DNA of 44,036 bases from Mucilaginibacter polytrichastri (GTDB taxonomy: Bacteria > Bacteroidota > Bacteroidia > Sphingobacteriales > Sphingobacteriaceae): assembly GCF_001911425.1 (NCBI RefSeq), contig NZ_MPPL01000001.1, forward strand, positions 1,192,906 to 1,236,941. Direction: 5' to 3'. The position numbers and the translations under genes are program-made. A model generated the notes under the pieces. It was not told where the DNA came from. It saw nothing but the letters and a program-made list of their open reading frames with translations, and searched no databases. Each line of letters begins with the position of its first letter. Within the stretch, counting starts at the first letter, position 1. Positions 17,098 through 27,200 of the stretch are shown in pieces.

Positions 17098-17805
17098 ATG
17101 AAGAAGATCGCCCTACTGGCTCTAACAGCCTTAACACTATTCTCATGCTCAAAAGGTGGCAGCAACGATGCTACACCAACCACACCTACGCCAACCTCTG
17201 TTACGATCAGTGGTACAGATTACCCTATTGTCAAGATTGGCACCAAGACCTGGACATCATCGAATTACAACGGTGATGGTGGTGTCAACTATGCTTTCAG
17301 CACAACGAACAATGCTACCTATGGTAAACTCTATACAATGGCAGAGGCTAAAGCAATTTCATTACCTACAGGTTGGAGATTACCAACCAGACAGGACTTT
17401 ATAGACTTGCTGAAAGCAGCAGGGACAACCTCAACAAATTCTGATGGTGACATTACGATAGACGGCACTGCAAGTACCAAACTACGTTCCGTAACAGTCT
17501 GGACTTATATAAATGGCACGAATACGTTAGGCTTCAATGCCTATCCTGTTGGGGTAAGTTCATATATTATCACTCGTACACCACAACTACCTGCATATTC
17601 TGGGGTTGGTCATTACACCGATTTCTGGGCATCTGACGTACTTCCAAGTACTGTGGAAGGTGGAATCAACACAACACATCATTATGCTTTAGAGCTTAGC
17701 AATTATAAGTTTACTGATGGTAGTACCGAAGATTATGCCTCAGTATTCAAAGGTAACTCTGTAGATCAACTCTACTTTAGCTTACGTTTCGTTAAAGATA
17801 ATTGA
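17098..17805 (+). CDS. FISUMP-domain lipoprotein
   Basis: 235 residues. Lipoprotein signal peptide with lipobox LFSC (Cys17), then a Ser/Thr/Pro linker (residues ~20-35). The body matches the Fibrobacter succinogenes major paralogous domain (TIGR02145-like): IGTKTWTSSNYN, GKLYTMAEAKAISLPTGWRLPTRQDF, LGFNAYPVG, FWASD, YFSLRFVKDN. Such proteins are surface lipoproteins of unknown function. Upstream sits a TTGAC/GTCAA inverted motif (17023-17047). A UUCG-loop terminator follows. Confidence 0.85.
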   Translation: MKKIALLALTALTLFSCSKGGSNDATPTTPTPTSVTISGTDYPIVKIGTKTWTSSNYNGDGGVNYAFSTTNNATYGKLYTMAEAKAISLPTGWRLPTRQDFIDLLKAAGTTSTNSDGDITIDGTASTKLRSVTVWTYINGTNTLGFNAYPVGVSSYIITRTPQLPAYSGVGHYTDFWASDVLPSTVEGGINTTHHYALELSNYKFTDGSTEDYASVFKGNSVDQLYFSLRFVKDN

Positions 17806-17845
17806 TTACGAGGCTTTACCTTTTAAAAGTTGACATTCATTAATA

Positions 17846-17878
17846 GAGAGCTTACCTTCGGGTAGGCTCTTTGTTGTT
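17846..17878 (+). terminator. Terminator with UUCG tetraloop
   Basis: GAGCTTACC pairs with GGTAGGCTC around TTCG (one G-U pair) and is followed by TTTGTTGTT, 40 bp after the lipoprotein stop. Confidence 0.85.
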
Positions 17879-17879
17879 A

Positions 17880-17937
17880 TACCGACAGTATAATTTGTTT
17901 GCATTGGCCAGTACAAAAGTGTTGTATCGGCAATATA
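17880..17937. promoter_or_regulatory. Inverted TACCGACA/TGCCGATA motif pair
   Basis: TACCGACAGT at 17880-17889 faces a related motif on the other strand (TGCCGATA...TTTTGTACT, 17911-17933). The fuller form TACCGACAGT...TTTTGTACT occurs at 11306-11330, upstream of the decayed helicase. It may be a shared operator or a divergent promoter pair; the evidence is only the repetition. Confidence 0.3.
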
Positions 17938-17999
17938 ATATCTTCGGCACCGAGTACTATAAATATGCTAAGCTGGTATAACATATTTGAATACTACCA

Positions 18000-18480
18000 T
18001 AAGCCCTCACTTGCCTTCCCCGCTTCTGTTGCTTACATGGGGTAAGGCAAGCTACGCTTCTGGCCTTAACGCAGAGGCCTTTCACACACCAGGAAGATAG
18101 GTGTTCGTCATTCGTAAGCTCAACATCAATAGCGCCAGTCGTCGTTCACTTTAGTAAGCTTGCAGCACACTAAGGTTCACTGCTACCGCAGACTGTCACG
18201 ATTGCTGCCTTTCGCAAATTCATTCCTCACGGAACTTGTCTCTGCCTTCAATAGCATTCCGCTACGCTGCATTACTATTTCATTCAGACAGTTCCCATAT
18301 TAGGCTCGCCTGCATCATCGCAAATGGCTTCAAGCTATGTCACAGGTTTCAGGCCTACGCTCATTCCCTTACAAGTCAAAACCAGCGCCAAGCCTTTGTG
18401 AAGCATTCTTCAGATCGCTCTTGCGAGCTTCTTTCTGAAGACCATTTGTTCAACTCGCAGTCGTCTCGCAGACACCTTAC
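18000..18480 (-). ncRNA. Candidate large structured RNA (~0.5 kb)
   Basis: No credible ORF. Successive stems read on the minus strand: TCTTCAGA/TCTGAAGA enclosing GCTC-GCAA-GAGC (18407-18441; GCAA is a GNRA tetraloop only on the minus strand); GGAAC+GTC with GAC+GTTCC enclosing ~46 nt (18231-18295); ACACC/GGTGT (18086-18104); GGCCT/AGGCC (18062-18079); and a 12-bp stem CTTGCCTT.CCCC/GGGG.AAGGCAAG with one bulge (18010-18051). Base composition differs from the AT-rich DNA on both sides. It lacks RNase P, tmRNA or group II intron domain V signatures. Identity unknown; the strand choice rests on the GNRA loop. Confidence 0.5.
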
Positions 18481-18658
18481 CAGTTAATCAACTTCTTCAA
18501 AGTGGCTAAATTAGAGCTTTTTCTTAATCCTTAATTTATATGCAAAAGCTTTTAATAAAGGATATAAATTAATAGTTAAATTTCAGACAACCTTACTTAA
18601 GTATAAGTTACTCTACTTATATTAGGCATATAATTGCTTAACTCATTATCACAATTTC

Positions 18659-19366
18659 ATGAAAAGAATTCTATTGGCAATTTTGCCTTTAATAGCGGCA
18701 AGCTATTCTTACGCTCAAAATACACCTTGGTCAACTTCTGGTAATATAGGTATAGGAACTACAACTCCCCAAGCCGCTCTCGATATTGGGGGGCTAATTC
18801 AAATTTCAGTTCAAAATAAAGCGGTGCCACCCTCAGACATATCCTATGGTCTCTTTCCATATGGTGGAGTAGGACTAGGTATATTTTCAGGAGCACATGA
18901 GTCAAATCAAGGAATAGGTATTTGGACGAATCCAAACGGAAATAAAACTGAAGTGGTTAGAATACTATCTGGTGGAAATGTAGGAATAGGCACAATCACT
19001 CCTGATGCAAAGCTATCGGTTGCAGGCACAATTCATGCGCAGGCTGTTAAGGTAGATATGATAGGCTGGTCAGACTTTGTATTCAAACCGACTTATAAAT
19101 TGTATTCCTTGGCTCTTGTAAAATCATACATTGATCGAAATCATCACTTACCAGATATGCCGTCAGAAGATGATATAATAAAAGATGGCTTGGATATCGG
19201 TGCGATGAGCAAAATACAGACCAAAAAAATTGAAGAATTGACGCTGTATCTGATTGAAAAAGACAGGCAGGTACAACTACAGCAAGCGCAAATTGATAAT
19301 CAGCAACAGCAAATCAATGATTTGAAATTACAAATGAAAACATTGCTAAGATTCTCACATAAATAA
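18659..19366 (+). CDS. Secreted tail-fibre-like protein, copy 1 (intact)
   Basis: 235 residues with signal peptide (residues 1-19, ending SYAQ). It has the NIGIGTTTPQAALDI and NVGIGTITPDAKLSVAGTIHA repeats seen in Bacteroidota and phage tail-fibre proteins. The C-terminal region WSDFVFKPTYKL...SYIDRNHHLPDMPSEDDI is conserved among these proteins and ends in a Gln-rich coiled coil (residues ~195-230). Probably exported and trimeric. First of three tandem paralogues upstream of an RHS toxin locus, which suggests they are accessory surface or structural parts of it. Confidence 0.85.
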   Translation: MKRILLAILPLIAASYSYAQNTPWSTSGNIGIGTTTPQAALDIGGLIQISVQNKAVPPSDISYGLFPYGGVGLGIFSGAHESNQGIGIWTNPNGNKTEVVRILSGGNVGIGTITPDAKLSVAGTIHAQAVKVDMIGWSDFVFKPTYKLYSLALVKSYIDRNHHLPDMPSEDDIIKDGLDIGAMSKIQTKKIEELTLYLIEKDRQVQLQQAQIDNQQQQINDLKLQMKTLLRFSHK

Positions 19367-19384
19367 TAACGCTTATTACAATTC

Positions 19385-20364
19385 ATGAAAAACTTCTACT
19401 ATTGATTCTGCCATTAGTGGTTTCTATCTATTCTTTTGCTCAGAATACTTATCCATGGCCCTCCAATGCTAGTGTGGGTATTGGAACATCTAGTCCTTTG
19501 AGTCTTTTTCAAGTGGTTGTACCTTTTTCAAAAAGCAGCACTAGCTCAAATTCAACCACGGCTGGTATAGCATCTTTCTTATCTACTAATGATGCCTCTG
19601 CGCCATTTGGATTAAGAACAATGATATATGGGGCACCTGCTATCGGCGGTCGTTTTGTAACGTTGCAAACAACAGACTATAATTCAATAGATGGTGGAAA
19701 TATTATTCTACAGCCCGCAGTTGGACATGTAGGGATCGGCACTATAAGTCCCCAGTCAGTACTGGATGTAAGCGGAACGGTGCGGGTTAACGGAAATAAT
19801 TCAAATCTTGATGCAAGGATACCTACAGTAGGAAACCTAAGTAGCCTTGCCAGAACAGGTCAAATGTTAATGGGTTGGAATAGAGCAGGTGGATCGGGAG
19901 AGGCCGACTTTATTGGAAACCAAGGACAAGGCAATACCGATGGCTTTGCTTTTTGGAACCACGATAACAGTAACAATGAACAAATGCTGATGTGGATTTT
20001 AGGTAATGGGCAAGTACTTATTGGTGATACACGGGGCAAACAAGGTAGTTATAAACTAGTTATTGCAGGCAGTGCAATAGCTACCTCCATTACAGTCAAG
20101 ACAGTTGATCAATGGCCTGATTATGTTTTTAAAGATGATTACGAATTACCCAAGTTATCGGATGTGAAATCCTATATCGACAAAAATCATCACTTGTCAG
20201 ATGTTCTTTCAGAAGAGGAAGTTAAAAAAGGCGGCATCGATTTGGGCGGGATGAACGCAACATTGTTAAAAAAGGTAGAAGAGTTGACCTTTTATTTGAT
20301 TGAACAAAACAAACAATTACAGGAGTTGAAAAAAGAGGTATCTGAATTAAAAGAAAAACAATAA
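19385..20364 (+). pseudogene. Secreted tail-fibre-like protein, copy 2 (frameshift in signal peptide)
   Basis: From ATG 19385 the frame dies after six codons. Adding one A to the run of five (19388-19392) restores MKKLLLLILPLVVSIYSFAQ, a full signal peptide in line with copy 1, fused to the 320-codon open frame that ends at 20364. That frame holds two IGT..P motifs, a central RAGGSGEADFIGNQGQGNTD segment and the C-terminal region WPDYVFKDDYELPKL...SYIDKNHHLSDV with a coiled coil. As written, the only alternative start is TTG 19402, which gives half a signal peptide. Phase variation, decay or an assembly indel are all possible. Confidence 0.75.
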
Positions 20365-20367
20365 CAA

Positions 20368-20934
20368 ATGAAAAATTATCACTTAGGACTTATTACAGTT
20401 CTGTTAATACTTTTGAGTTTACCCTTTATGGGTTGTTCCAATGCACAAAATACATTTCCAGTAACTAGAAATGTCGGGATAAGGCACGGCAACCCCTAGT
20501 TATAAATTGGATGTTTTTGATCCGTCAAGTCCGACCACTTACCCTTTGAGATTGTTAAATGCTTATGAGGCAAATATGGATCTAAGCCAAATCGGATTGA
20601 TGTTTTTTGGTCTTTATAGTCGGCCATTCGCTACTATTACAGGTGGTCAGCAGGTAAGCGGAACGTATGCCTTTGGACATTTATATTTTGGAATCCGAAC
20701 CAATCATGCTCCCGGCGTTACCACAAAACTTTCTATTTTGAATAATGGCAATGTTGGAATGGGCTCCGTGAATCCAAATCAAAAACACGAGGCATTATTC
20801 ATGCAACCCGAATAGTTGATCAATTAGTTCCTACACCTGATTACATATTTGATAATGAGACAGAAAAAAATCTCACGGAGCAACAAAAATTAATGTTTCA
20901 TCGCAGAACAGTTGAGCTGAATTATTCAAAGTAA
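20368..20934 (+). pseudogene. Secreted tail-fibre-like protein, copy 3 (two frameshifts, shortened)
   Basis: Starts with a lipoprotein-like signal peptide (MKNYHLGLITVLLI..., Cys near residue 23, FMGCSNAQ). It should continue NVGIGTATPSYKLDVFD, but an extra A near 20480 shifts the frame. The open part (20507-20815) holds LSILNNGNVGMGSVNPNQK. A missing A in the run at 20781-20785 shifts again, after which GIIHATRIVDQLVPTPDYIFDNE is readable to a stop at 20934. The NHHLPDMPS region and coiled coil of copies 1 and 2 are absent. Confidence 0.75.
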
Positions 20935-20996
20935 ATTCTATAAATATAGTAACCATCAAATCTTTAACCATTCTTCGTAAATTTCCTAGTATCACA

Positions 20997-23900
20997 ATGA
21001 AAAAAATATTCTGTTTACTCCTGTTGGTTTATGGTCACGCCCATGCCCAGCAAGCAACCACCTCTGTTGTTCAGCAGAACAACGTGATCTCCCCCTCACC
21101 AACTGCTGCATCGCTGGGTAAATATGCAGACTGGCCAGTAAGTTTGTATAGCGGTACGCCTGAGATCAACATTTCTTTGTATACGATGTCATCCGGAAAA
21201 TTATCAGTGCCTGTATCCTTGAGTTATCACGCCTCCGGGATTAAGGTTGATGAATACGCCTCATGGGTAGGTTTGGGCTGGTCCCTTAATGGCGGCGGCG
21301 TAATTACAAGGACCGTTAGGGGATTGCCGGATGATCAACCGACCTACGGTTATTTTTCCACACGCGTAAGCTTGCCAACTCCAGATATCGGTCATGTAAA
21401 TCAAGCCAACTATCAAATTCTGCAACAGGAAGCGCAGGGGATAATGGACACCCAGCCGGACGTCTTTATGTTTAATGCAATGGGACATTCATTCAAATTT
21501 TTTATTGACGTGAACAATAAGATCCAAACAATTCCTCAAAATACGGTTAAGATAGAGTACCCTTCTTTTGGGTCAGATCCATTCGCCGATGCAGACCAAT
21601 GGACGGCTACATTTGAAGACGGCACGAAGTTGTATTTTGGCGGTGTAGGTTCCGTAGAGCGGACTGATAATAACAATACAGAAGGCTATTATGCCAATCA
21701 AGGATTTATATCATCGTGGTATTTAAAGCAAGTGGTGCCGGTTATAGGCCCCGCTGTTAATTTTACGTATGGAGCAGAAACTAATAATACTTTCTTCACG
21801 ACCAGCATTACAGATTTTATTAGAAATCCTAATGACCCTAACTATGGAACTTTCGATGACAAACCCGCTGAAAGACATTTAAGTAATTCTACAATTCACG
21901 GATTGCACTTAGCGCAGATTACTAGCCAAAACACGGTTGTCAAATTTGTCCCACAGGTAAGCCAAAGGGCCGATGTCACTGGTGGATATGCACTCGATAG
22001 TGTGAAGGTATATTATAATGGAAAACAAACACCGGTAAGACAGTATAAACTCAATTACATCTATTCATCAAGTGGACGTTTAAGGTTAACGGGCATTACC
22101 GAGATTGGAGCGGATAATATTTCCAATATTAACCAGTGGGGTCTTATTTATAATGCCAATAATTTACCGGCGTTGGGCTCTAATGCGCAGGATCACTGGG
22201 GATACTTCAATGGTAAGATCACCAACACCAATATGCTACCGGCAGTTGAAGGATTCAATAATCCTTCATTCCCGATAGCAGACCGGGAGGCTTATTTCCC
22301 TTACTCGGCAGCGGAAATATTGACGCAGATCAATTATCCGACAGGCGGATCGAGTGCGTTCAACTATGAAGCAAACTCCTATAACGATGTTTCCACAACC
22401 AGCTCAAGTCAGACTGCAAGTTTATTATTACAGGAATCAGATCCTATAGGAACTGTGAAATCACAAACAATTGTAATCAACCAGGCCCAAAATATTACTT
22501 TAACTGCAATTTTCCGAAAAGACCCGAACGAAAATGATCCTTTGAATATAAACATATCACTGGTGGATCAACAGGGTAATATTGCATTTATGCAACTTTA
22601 CAATACGAATGGCACATATACCGTAACAAAAAAGGTTTTAACAGCAGGCACATACCGTTTTTCGGTATCAAGCCCGGAAATGGGTAACACTTATTGCAAT
22701 ACATCTATTACCTGGCAAAATACTCAAACGCCACAGGCGGTCGTTAGAACGGTGGGCGGAGTTAGGTTAAGCAGTTTAATTGATAACGACGGACAGGGTA
22801 AAACTATTGAAAAATATTATTCCTATGATCAGGCTTACTGCTCAGCACCGATTAAGAATGCAGATTATATTTATACGATTACAATTAGAGATCATCATCC
22901 GTGTGCACCACCTCCGAATAATGGGCTTTATTTCGATAGGGTCATATCCTATATTGCCAGAACATCTTATAATAAAGTAGCTGTTGGTACAACAGGTGGA
23001 AGCCATATAGGATACGGTGTGGTTACCGTAAAATATGGCGTTAATGGATCCAATGGTTATGAGGTTAATACTTTTACAAATAGTCCTGCTGACCAAGTCG
23101 TTCGTCAGTTTCCTTTTCCGCCGGTAAGCAGTTTTGATTATAGAAGGGGATTATTGCTTAACCAAAATACTTATAACGTTTGGGGTGTGATCAAAAAAGC
23201 GACAACTTATACTTATAATATTGTCCCCAACGCTACTCTTTCCGCTTTTGTGACAGGATTTAAAATTGATGACCCCTGTACTGACGGCCTATCTAATCCG
23301 AGTAACACCGACGACCAATTTACCAGCACATTGTATCGAACTACATCGGAATGGGTTCAAAAGGCGTCAATGCAGGAAGATACTTACGATAACGGTGGGA
23401 ATAAGATAAGCACGCTTAGTAATTATTATTACGACAACCCGGTGCACATGCAGGCCACGCGGGTGGTAAGTACCAAAAGCGACGGTAAGATTATTACTGC
23501 TGTCAGTACCTATCCTGATGATTACGCTTCTGGCACGACCTTTATTGATGACATGAAAACTAGTCATGTCATTGCGTCCCCTATTGAACAGGTAACTTAC
23601 CAAAATGATGGGACTAACACTACAATATTAAACGGAGTGGTCACACAATATCAGACAGGTGGGCACGGTCTAATAGACAGGGTTTATAAAATGGAGCAGT
23701 TGGCTCCGGTTACGTTATCGGCCTTTAAGTTCTCAGGAAGGGCAATTGGCCAATTACCTGTAAGTACTTCACCGGCGGTATACACACTCGACGGCCATTA
23801 TAAGGAAAGGCTGGTTTATAATAGATATGATGCATTAGGAAACCTGCAGCAGATAACTCCTACGGAAGGCGTCTCTACGACTTATTTATGGAGCTACAAT

Positions 23901-24230
23901 AAAACTTATCCCGTCGCGGAGATCAAGAATGCCACTTACGAGGCAGTTGAATCTACATTAGGTGGCTTTGCAGCTGTAGATAATTTCGGTAACCAGGCGG
24001 TGCCTACCAAAGCCCAGACGGATGCTTATCTGAATGTTCTTCGAACATCCTTAGCTGGTACGCAAGTATCAACCTACACATACAGTCCATTAACCGGTAT
24101 GACCAGTACGACGGATGCTAAAGGCGTGACAACGTATTATGAATACGATAGTTTCCAGCGATTGATAAATATCAGGGACAAGGATAATAATATTGTCAAG
24201 CATATGGATTACCATTACCAGGGCCAATAA
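20997..24230 (+). CDS. RHS/YD-repeat secreted protein (upstream partner of RHS toxin)
   Basis: 1077 residues with a signal peptide (residues 1-18, ending AHAQ). The N-terminal part (ASLGKYADWPVSLYSGTPEINI, SYHASGIKVDEYASWVGLGWSLNGGG) is the conserved start of Bacteroidota RHS-associated proteins. The C-terminal ~250 residues contain YD repeats (YDALGNLQQITPTEGVSTTYLW, TYSPLTGMTSTTDAKGVTTYYEYDSF). There is no RHS core motif and no toxin domain; the protein simply ends at YHYQGQ. It is followed after 31 bp by the core-bearing RHS protein. The two probably form one shell (split RHS cage), by analogy with BC-type toxin complexes; this is inference. Confidence 0.85.
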   Translation: MKKIFCLLLLVYGHAHAQQATTSVVQQNNVISPSPTAASLGKYADWPVSLYSGTPEINISLYTMSSGKLSVPVSLSYHASGIKVDEYASWVGLGWSLNGGGVITRTVRGLPDDQPTYGYFSTRVSLPTPDIGHVNQANYQILQQEAQGIMDTQPDVFMFNAMGHSFKFFIDVNNKIQTIPQNTVKIEYPSFGSDPFADADQWTATFEDGTKLYFGGVGSVERTDNNNTEGYYANQGFISSWYLKQVVPVIGPAVNFTYGAETNNTFFTTSITDFIRNPNDPNYGTFDDKPAERHLSNSTIHGLHLAQITSQNTVVKFVPQVSQRADVTGGYALDSVKVYYNGKQTPVRQYKLNYIYSSSGRLRLTGITEIGADNISNINQWGLIYNANNLPALGSNAQDHWGYFNGKITNTNMLPAVEGFNNPSFPIADREAYFPYSAAEILTQINYPTGGSSAFNYEANSYNDVSTTSSSQTASLLLQESDPIGTVKSQTIVINQAQNITLTAIFRKDPNENDPLNINISLVDQQGNIAFMQLYNTNGTYTVTKKVLTAGTYRFSVSSPEMGNTYCNTSITWQNTQTPQAVVRTVGGVRLSSLIDNDGQGKTIEKYYSYDQAYCSAPIKNADYIYTITIRDHHPCAPPPNNGLYFDRVISYIARTSYNKVAVGTTGGSHIGYGVVTVKYGVNGSNGYEVNTFTNSPADQVVRQFPFPPVSSFDYRRGLLLNQNTYNVWGVIKKATTYTYNIVPNATLSAFVTGFKIDDPCTDGLSNPSNTDDQFTSTLYRTTSEWVQKASMQEDTYDNGGNKISTLSNYYYDNPVHMQATRVVSTKSDGKIITAVSTYPDDYASGTTFIDDMKTSHVIASPIEQVTYQNDGTNTTILNGVVTQYQTGGHGLIDRVYKMEQLAPVTLSAFKFSGRAIGQLPVSTSPAVYTLDGHYKERLVYNRYDALGNLQQITPTEGVSTTYLWSYNKTYPVAEIKNATYEAVESTLGGFAAVDNFGNQAVPTKAQTDAYLNVLRTSLAGTQVSTYTYSPLTGMTSTTDAKGVTTYYEYDSFQRLINIRDKDNNIVKHMDYHYQGQ

Positions 24231-24261
24231 ACCTAAGCATCAACCTGATCACCTTAAGGAC

Positions 24262-27200
24262 ATGAAGAAACAAAGCAATAATCATAAGCAAGGCGTTAAT
24301 GTAACGTCCTGTTTAGCTATTATCCTGGCATTTATCCTGCTGCTAATTAATAATGACGCAATCTGCCAAACGACAAGAACATTTCACGATACAACGATCA
24401 CTACTTCAAAAACCTATAGCTATAATACGATCCTTATCCAGCCTAATACTGTTATTACACCGGCAGCCGGACAAAGTATTGTTTTTCAGGCTTTGCCATT
24501 GGGCTGTTCACCGTTAAATACGGTCATCCGGAAATCACAAAACTATATCCTGACATCTATTCCGCGGCAAGAGAATTATGTTCCGGGCCAGGCAGGGTAT
24601 ACAGCATGTCAGGTCATGCAGTCGGTGCAATTTATTGACGGCTTAGGCAGACCTTCGCAAACGGTGCAGATAAAAGGGAACCCCAATGCCAGTAAAGATT
24701 TGGTGCAAGCCTTTGCATACGATCAGTTTGACCGTGAAGTAGTTAAATATTTGCCGTATTCTGCTGCTGTTACAGATAGTACTTATAGGCCTAATGCCAT
24801 CAGTGACCAAGCCTTCTTCTACGCAACCCCTCCCGCGGGCGTTGTTACTACAAATTATCCATTCAGCCAGACGGTGTTCGAGCCCTCTCCGCTGAACAGG
24901 ACATTGGAACAAGGCGCGCCGGGTAATGACTGGCAACCTTCCAGCACCAACACTAATGCTGGCGCAGGACACACGGTAAAGAGTAGTTATGGAACTAATG
25001 CTACCAGTGAAGTGATACTGTGGTCAGTCAATAGTAATGGCACCGGTGCGACAGGTAATACTTTTTATGACCCAAACCAATTATATAAAACAATAACCAC
25101 CGATGAGAATGGTAACCAAAGTATCGATTTTAAGGACAAGGAAAACCATATGGTTTGTAAAAAGGTACAAGCGGGAGTTAATACTTTTCAGTCTACCTGT
25201 TATGTATATGATGACCTGAATAACCTTCGGTATGTGATCCCGCAAATGCCAGGGACATATCCGACCTCTTTTTCCGAAACAGATCCTTTATTCCTTAATT
25301 ACATCTATGGCTATCATTATGATGAACGGAACCGCGTGGTACAAAAGAAGATACCGGGTAAAGACTGGGAATACATGGTTTATAACCAACTCGACCAGTT
25401 GGTGCTTACACAGGATGGTACCCACCGGGCAGCCAAACAATGGCTGCTCACCAAGTACGATGCCTTTGGCCGGGTGATCCTTACAGGCTTATTTAAAGAT
25501 ACTGCATCACCTGCATTAACCCAGACACAGCTGCAGGCTAATATTTATGCTGCTGCGCAATATGAAACATATACCGGCATAGGCTTAGGCTATACCTTAA
25601 ACAGCTATCCTGCTTTGAGCTGGGTGTTTACACTTAACTTTTATGATAACTACTACTATCCTAATAACCCCTACAATACAACGGTAAGCAATACGCTGAC
25701 ACAGCCAACCGGTTTATTAACGGCTACCAAAACAGCGGTTTTGTTACCCGATGGCACCTTCGGTCCGATGTTATGGTCGGTAAACTTTTACGACAGCAAA
25801 GGCAGGCTGGCTCAAACCTACCAGCAGCATTATTTGAATGGCGGTACCAGCAATAACGATTATGACGAAACTGCTTTTAACTACAACTTTAACGACCAGG
25901 TAACCCAAACCACCCGGCATCATTATATCCAGGCCAATACAACAAGCCCTGCCCTTACGATAAACAATACCTACACCTATGACCACATGGGGCGTAAAAC
26001 CCAGACCCACGAACAGCTGAACGGCGGCACCAATGTATTGCTAAGCCAGGAAGATTATAACGAGGTTGGACAACTAATGACCAAACACCTGGGGAATAAT
26101 ACCCAGCAGGTTGCTTATGCTTATAACGAACGCGGCTGGTTAACTGGCAGTAGCGCACCGTTATTCGCTATGCAGCTGAACTATAATGCGGGTTCAGCAC
26201 CACAATGGAACGGTAACATCACCAGCCAGTACTGGGGGACGCCAGGTAGCCTTGGTAAACATTATGACTATACCTATGATCCTTTGAACCGTTTAGCAGC
26301 TGGCACATCAAGTGAAGGATATACCGAAAATAATATCGGATATGATCCATTAGGTAATATCACGACGTTAAACAGAGCCGGTTTGGTCAACCAAGTCCTT
26401 GCATATACTTATAATGGTAACCAGTTAATATCAGTGTCAAACAATAGCGGTTCATTTAGAACCTATGGTTACGATGCCAACGGTAATACGACTAGCGACG
26501 GGCAGGCTAATACGATCACTTACAATATGCTAAACCTTCCGGCAAACATAACTGCAAAGAATCTGAACTATACTTACGATGCCACAGGTAAAAAACTGAG
26601 AAAAGTAAGCGGCACCAATACGACAAATTATATTGACGGCATACAATACGATAATAACAACATCACCTTTGTGCAAACCGAGGAAGGCCGTGCGCTTAAC
26701 AGTGCCGGTAACTATACTTACGAATATAGCCTGGCAGATCACTTAGGCAACACCCGTTTAAGTTTTAATCAGAACGGGACGACAACCCAGCAAGACGATT
26801 ATTATCCATTCGGTTTGGAAATATCCAGAGGCATAGTAAGCAGCCCTAAAAATGAATATCTTTACAATAAAAAGGAGTTACAGGAAGAGTTAACCCAGTA
26901 CGATTATGGTGCAAGGTTCTATGATCCGATAATTGCAAGGTGGGGTACTGTTGATCCGTTGGCGGAGTTTGAAAGACGAGGTTCTCCGTATGGTTACACC
27001 TTTGATGATCCTATTCGTCATACTGATCCAGACGGAATGTTTGGTGAAGATGTTGTCGATGACGATGGTGGTGATGGACCGGCTCCCGCTGCAAAAGCAG
27101 TAGCCGCTGTAGGTGCTGCCATTGTTGTTAAAGCAACGGCGGGGCAGATAATGAAACAAGCGGTCACTAGGGCTATAGCAGCGGAAGTAATCGGGTTAGG

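Noticed and set aside
18000..18480. RNase P RNA, tmRNA or group II intron
   Set aside because: No RNase P conserved region motif, no tmRNA tag ORF or tRNA-like ends, no domain V-type stem and no reverse transcriptase nearby.
18236..18487. 83-codon plus-strand ORF
   Set aside because: Composition is Ser/Arg/Cys-rich with no protein-like pattern, no plausible start context, and it lies over strong RNA-type stems. Treated as chance.
19402..20364. Functional gene starting at TTG 19402
   Set aside because: This start would give half a signal peptide; adding one A at 19388-19392 restores the expected full one, matching copy 1.
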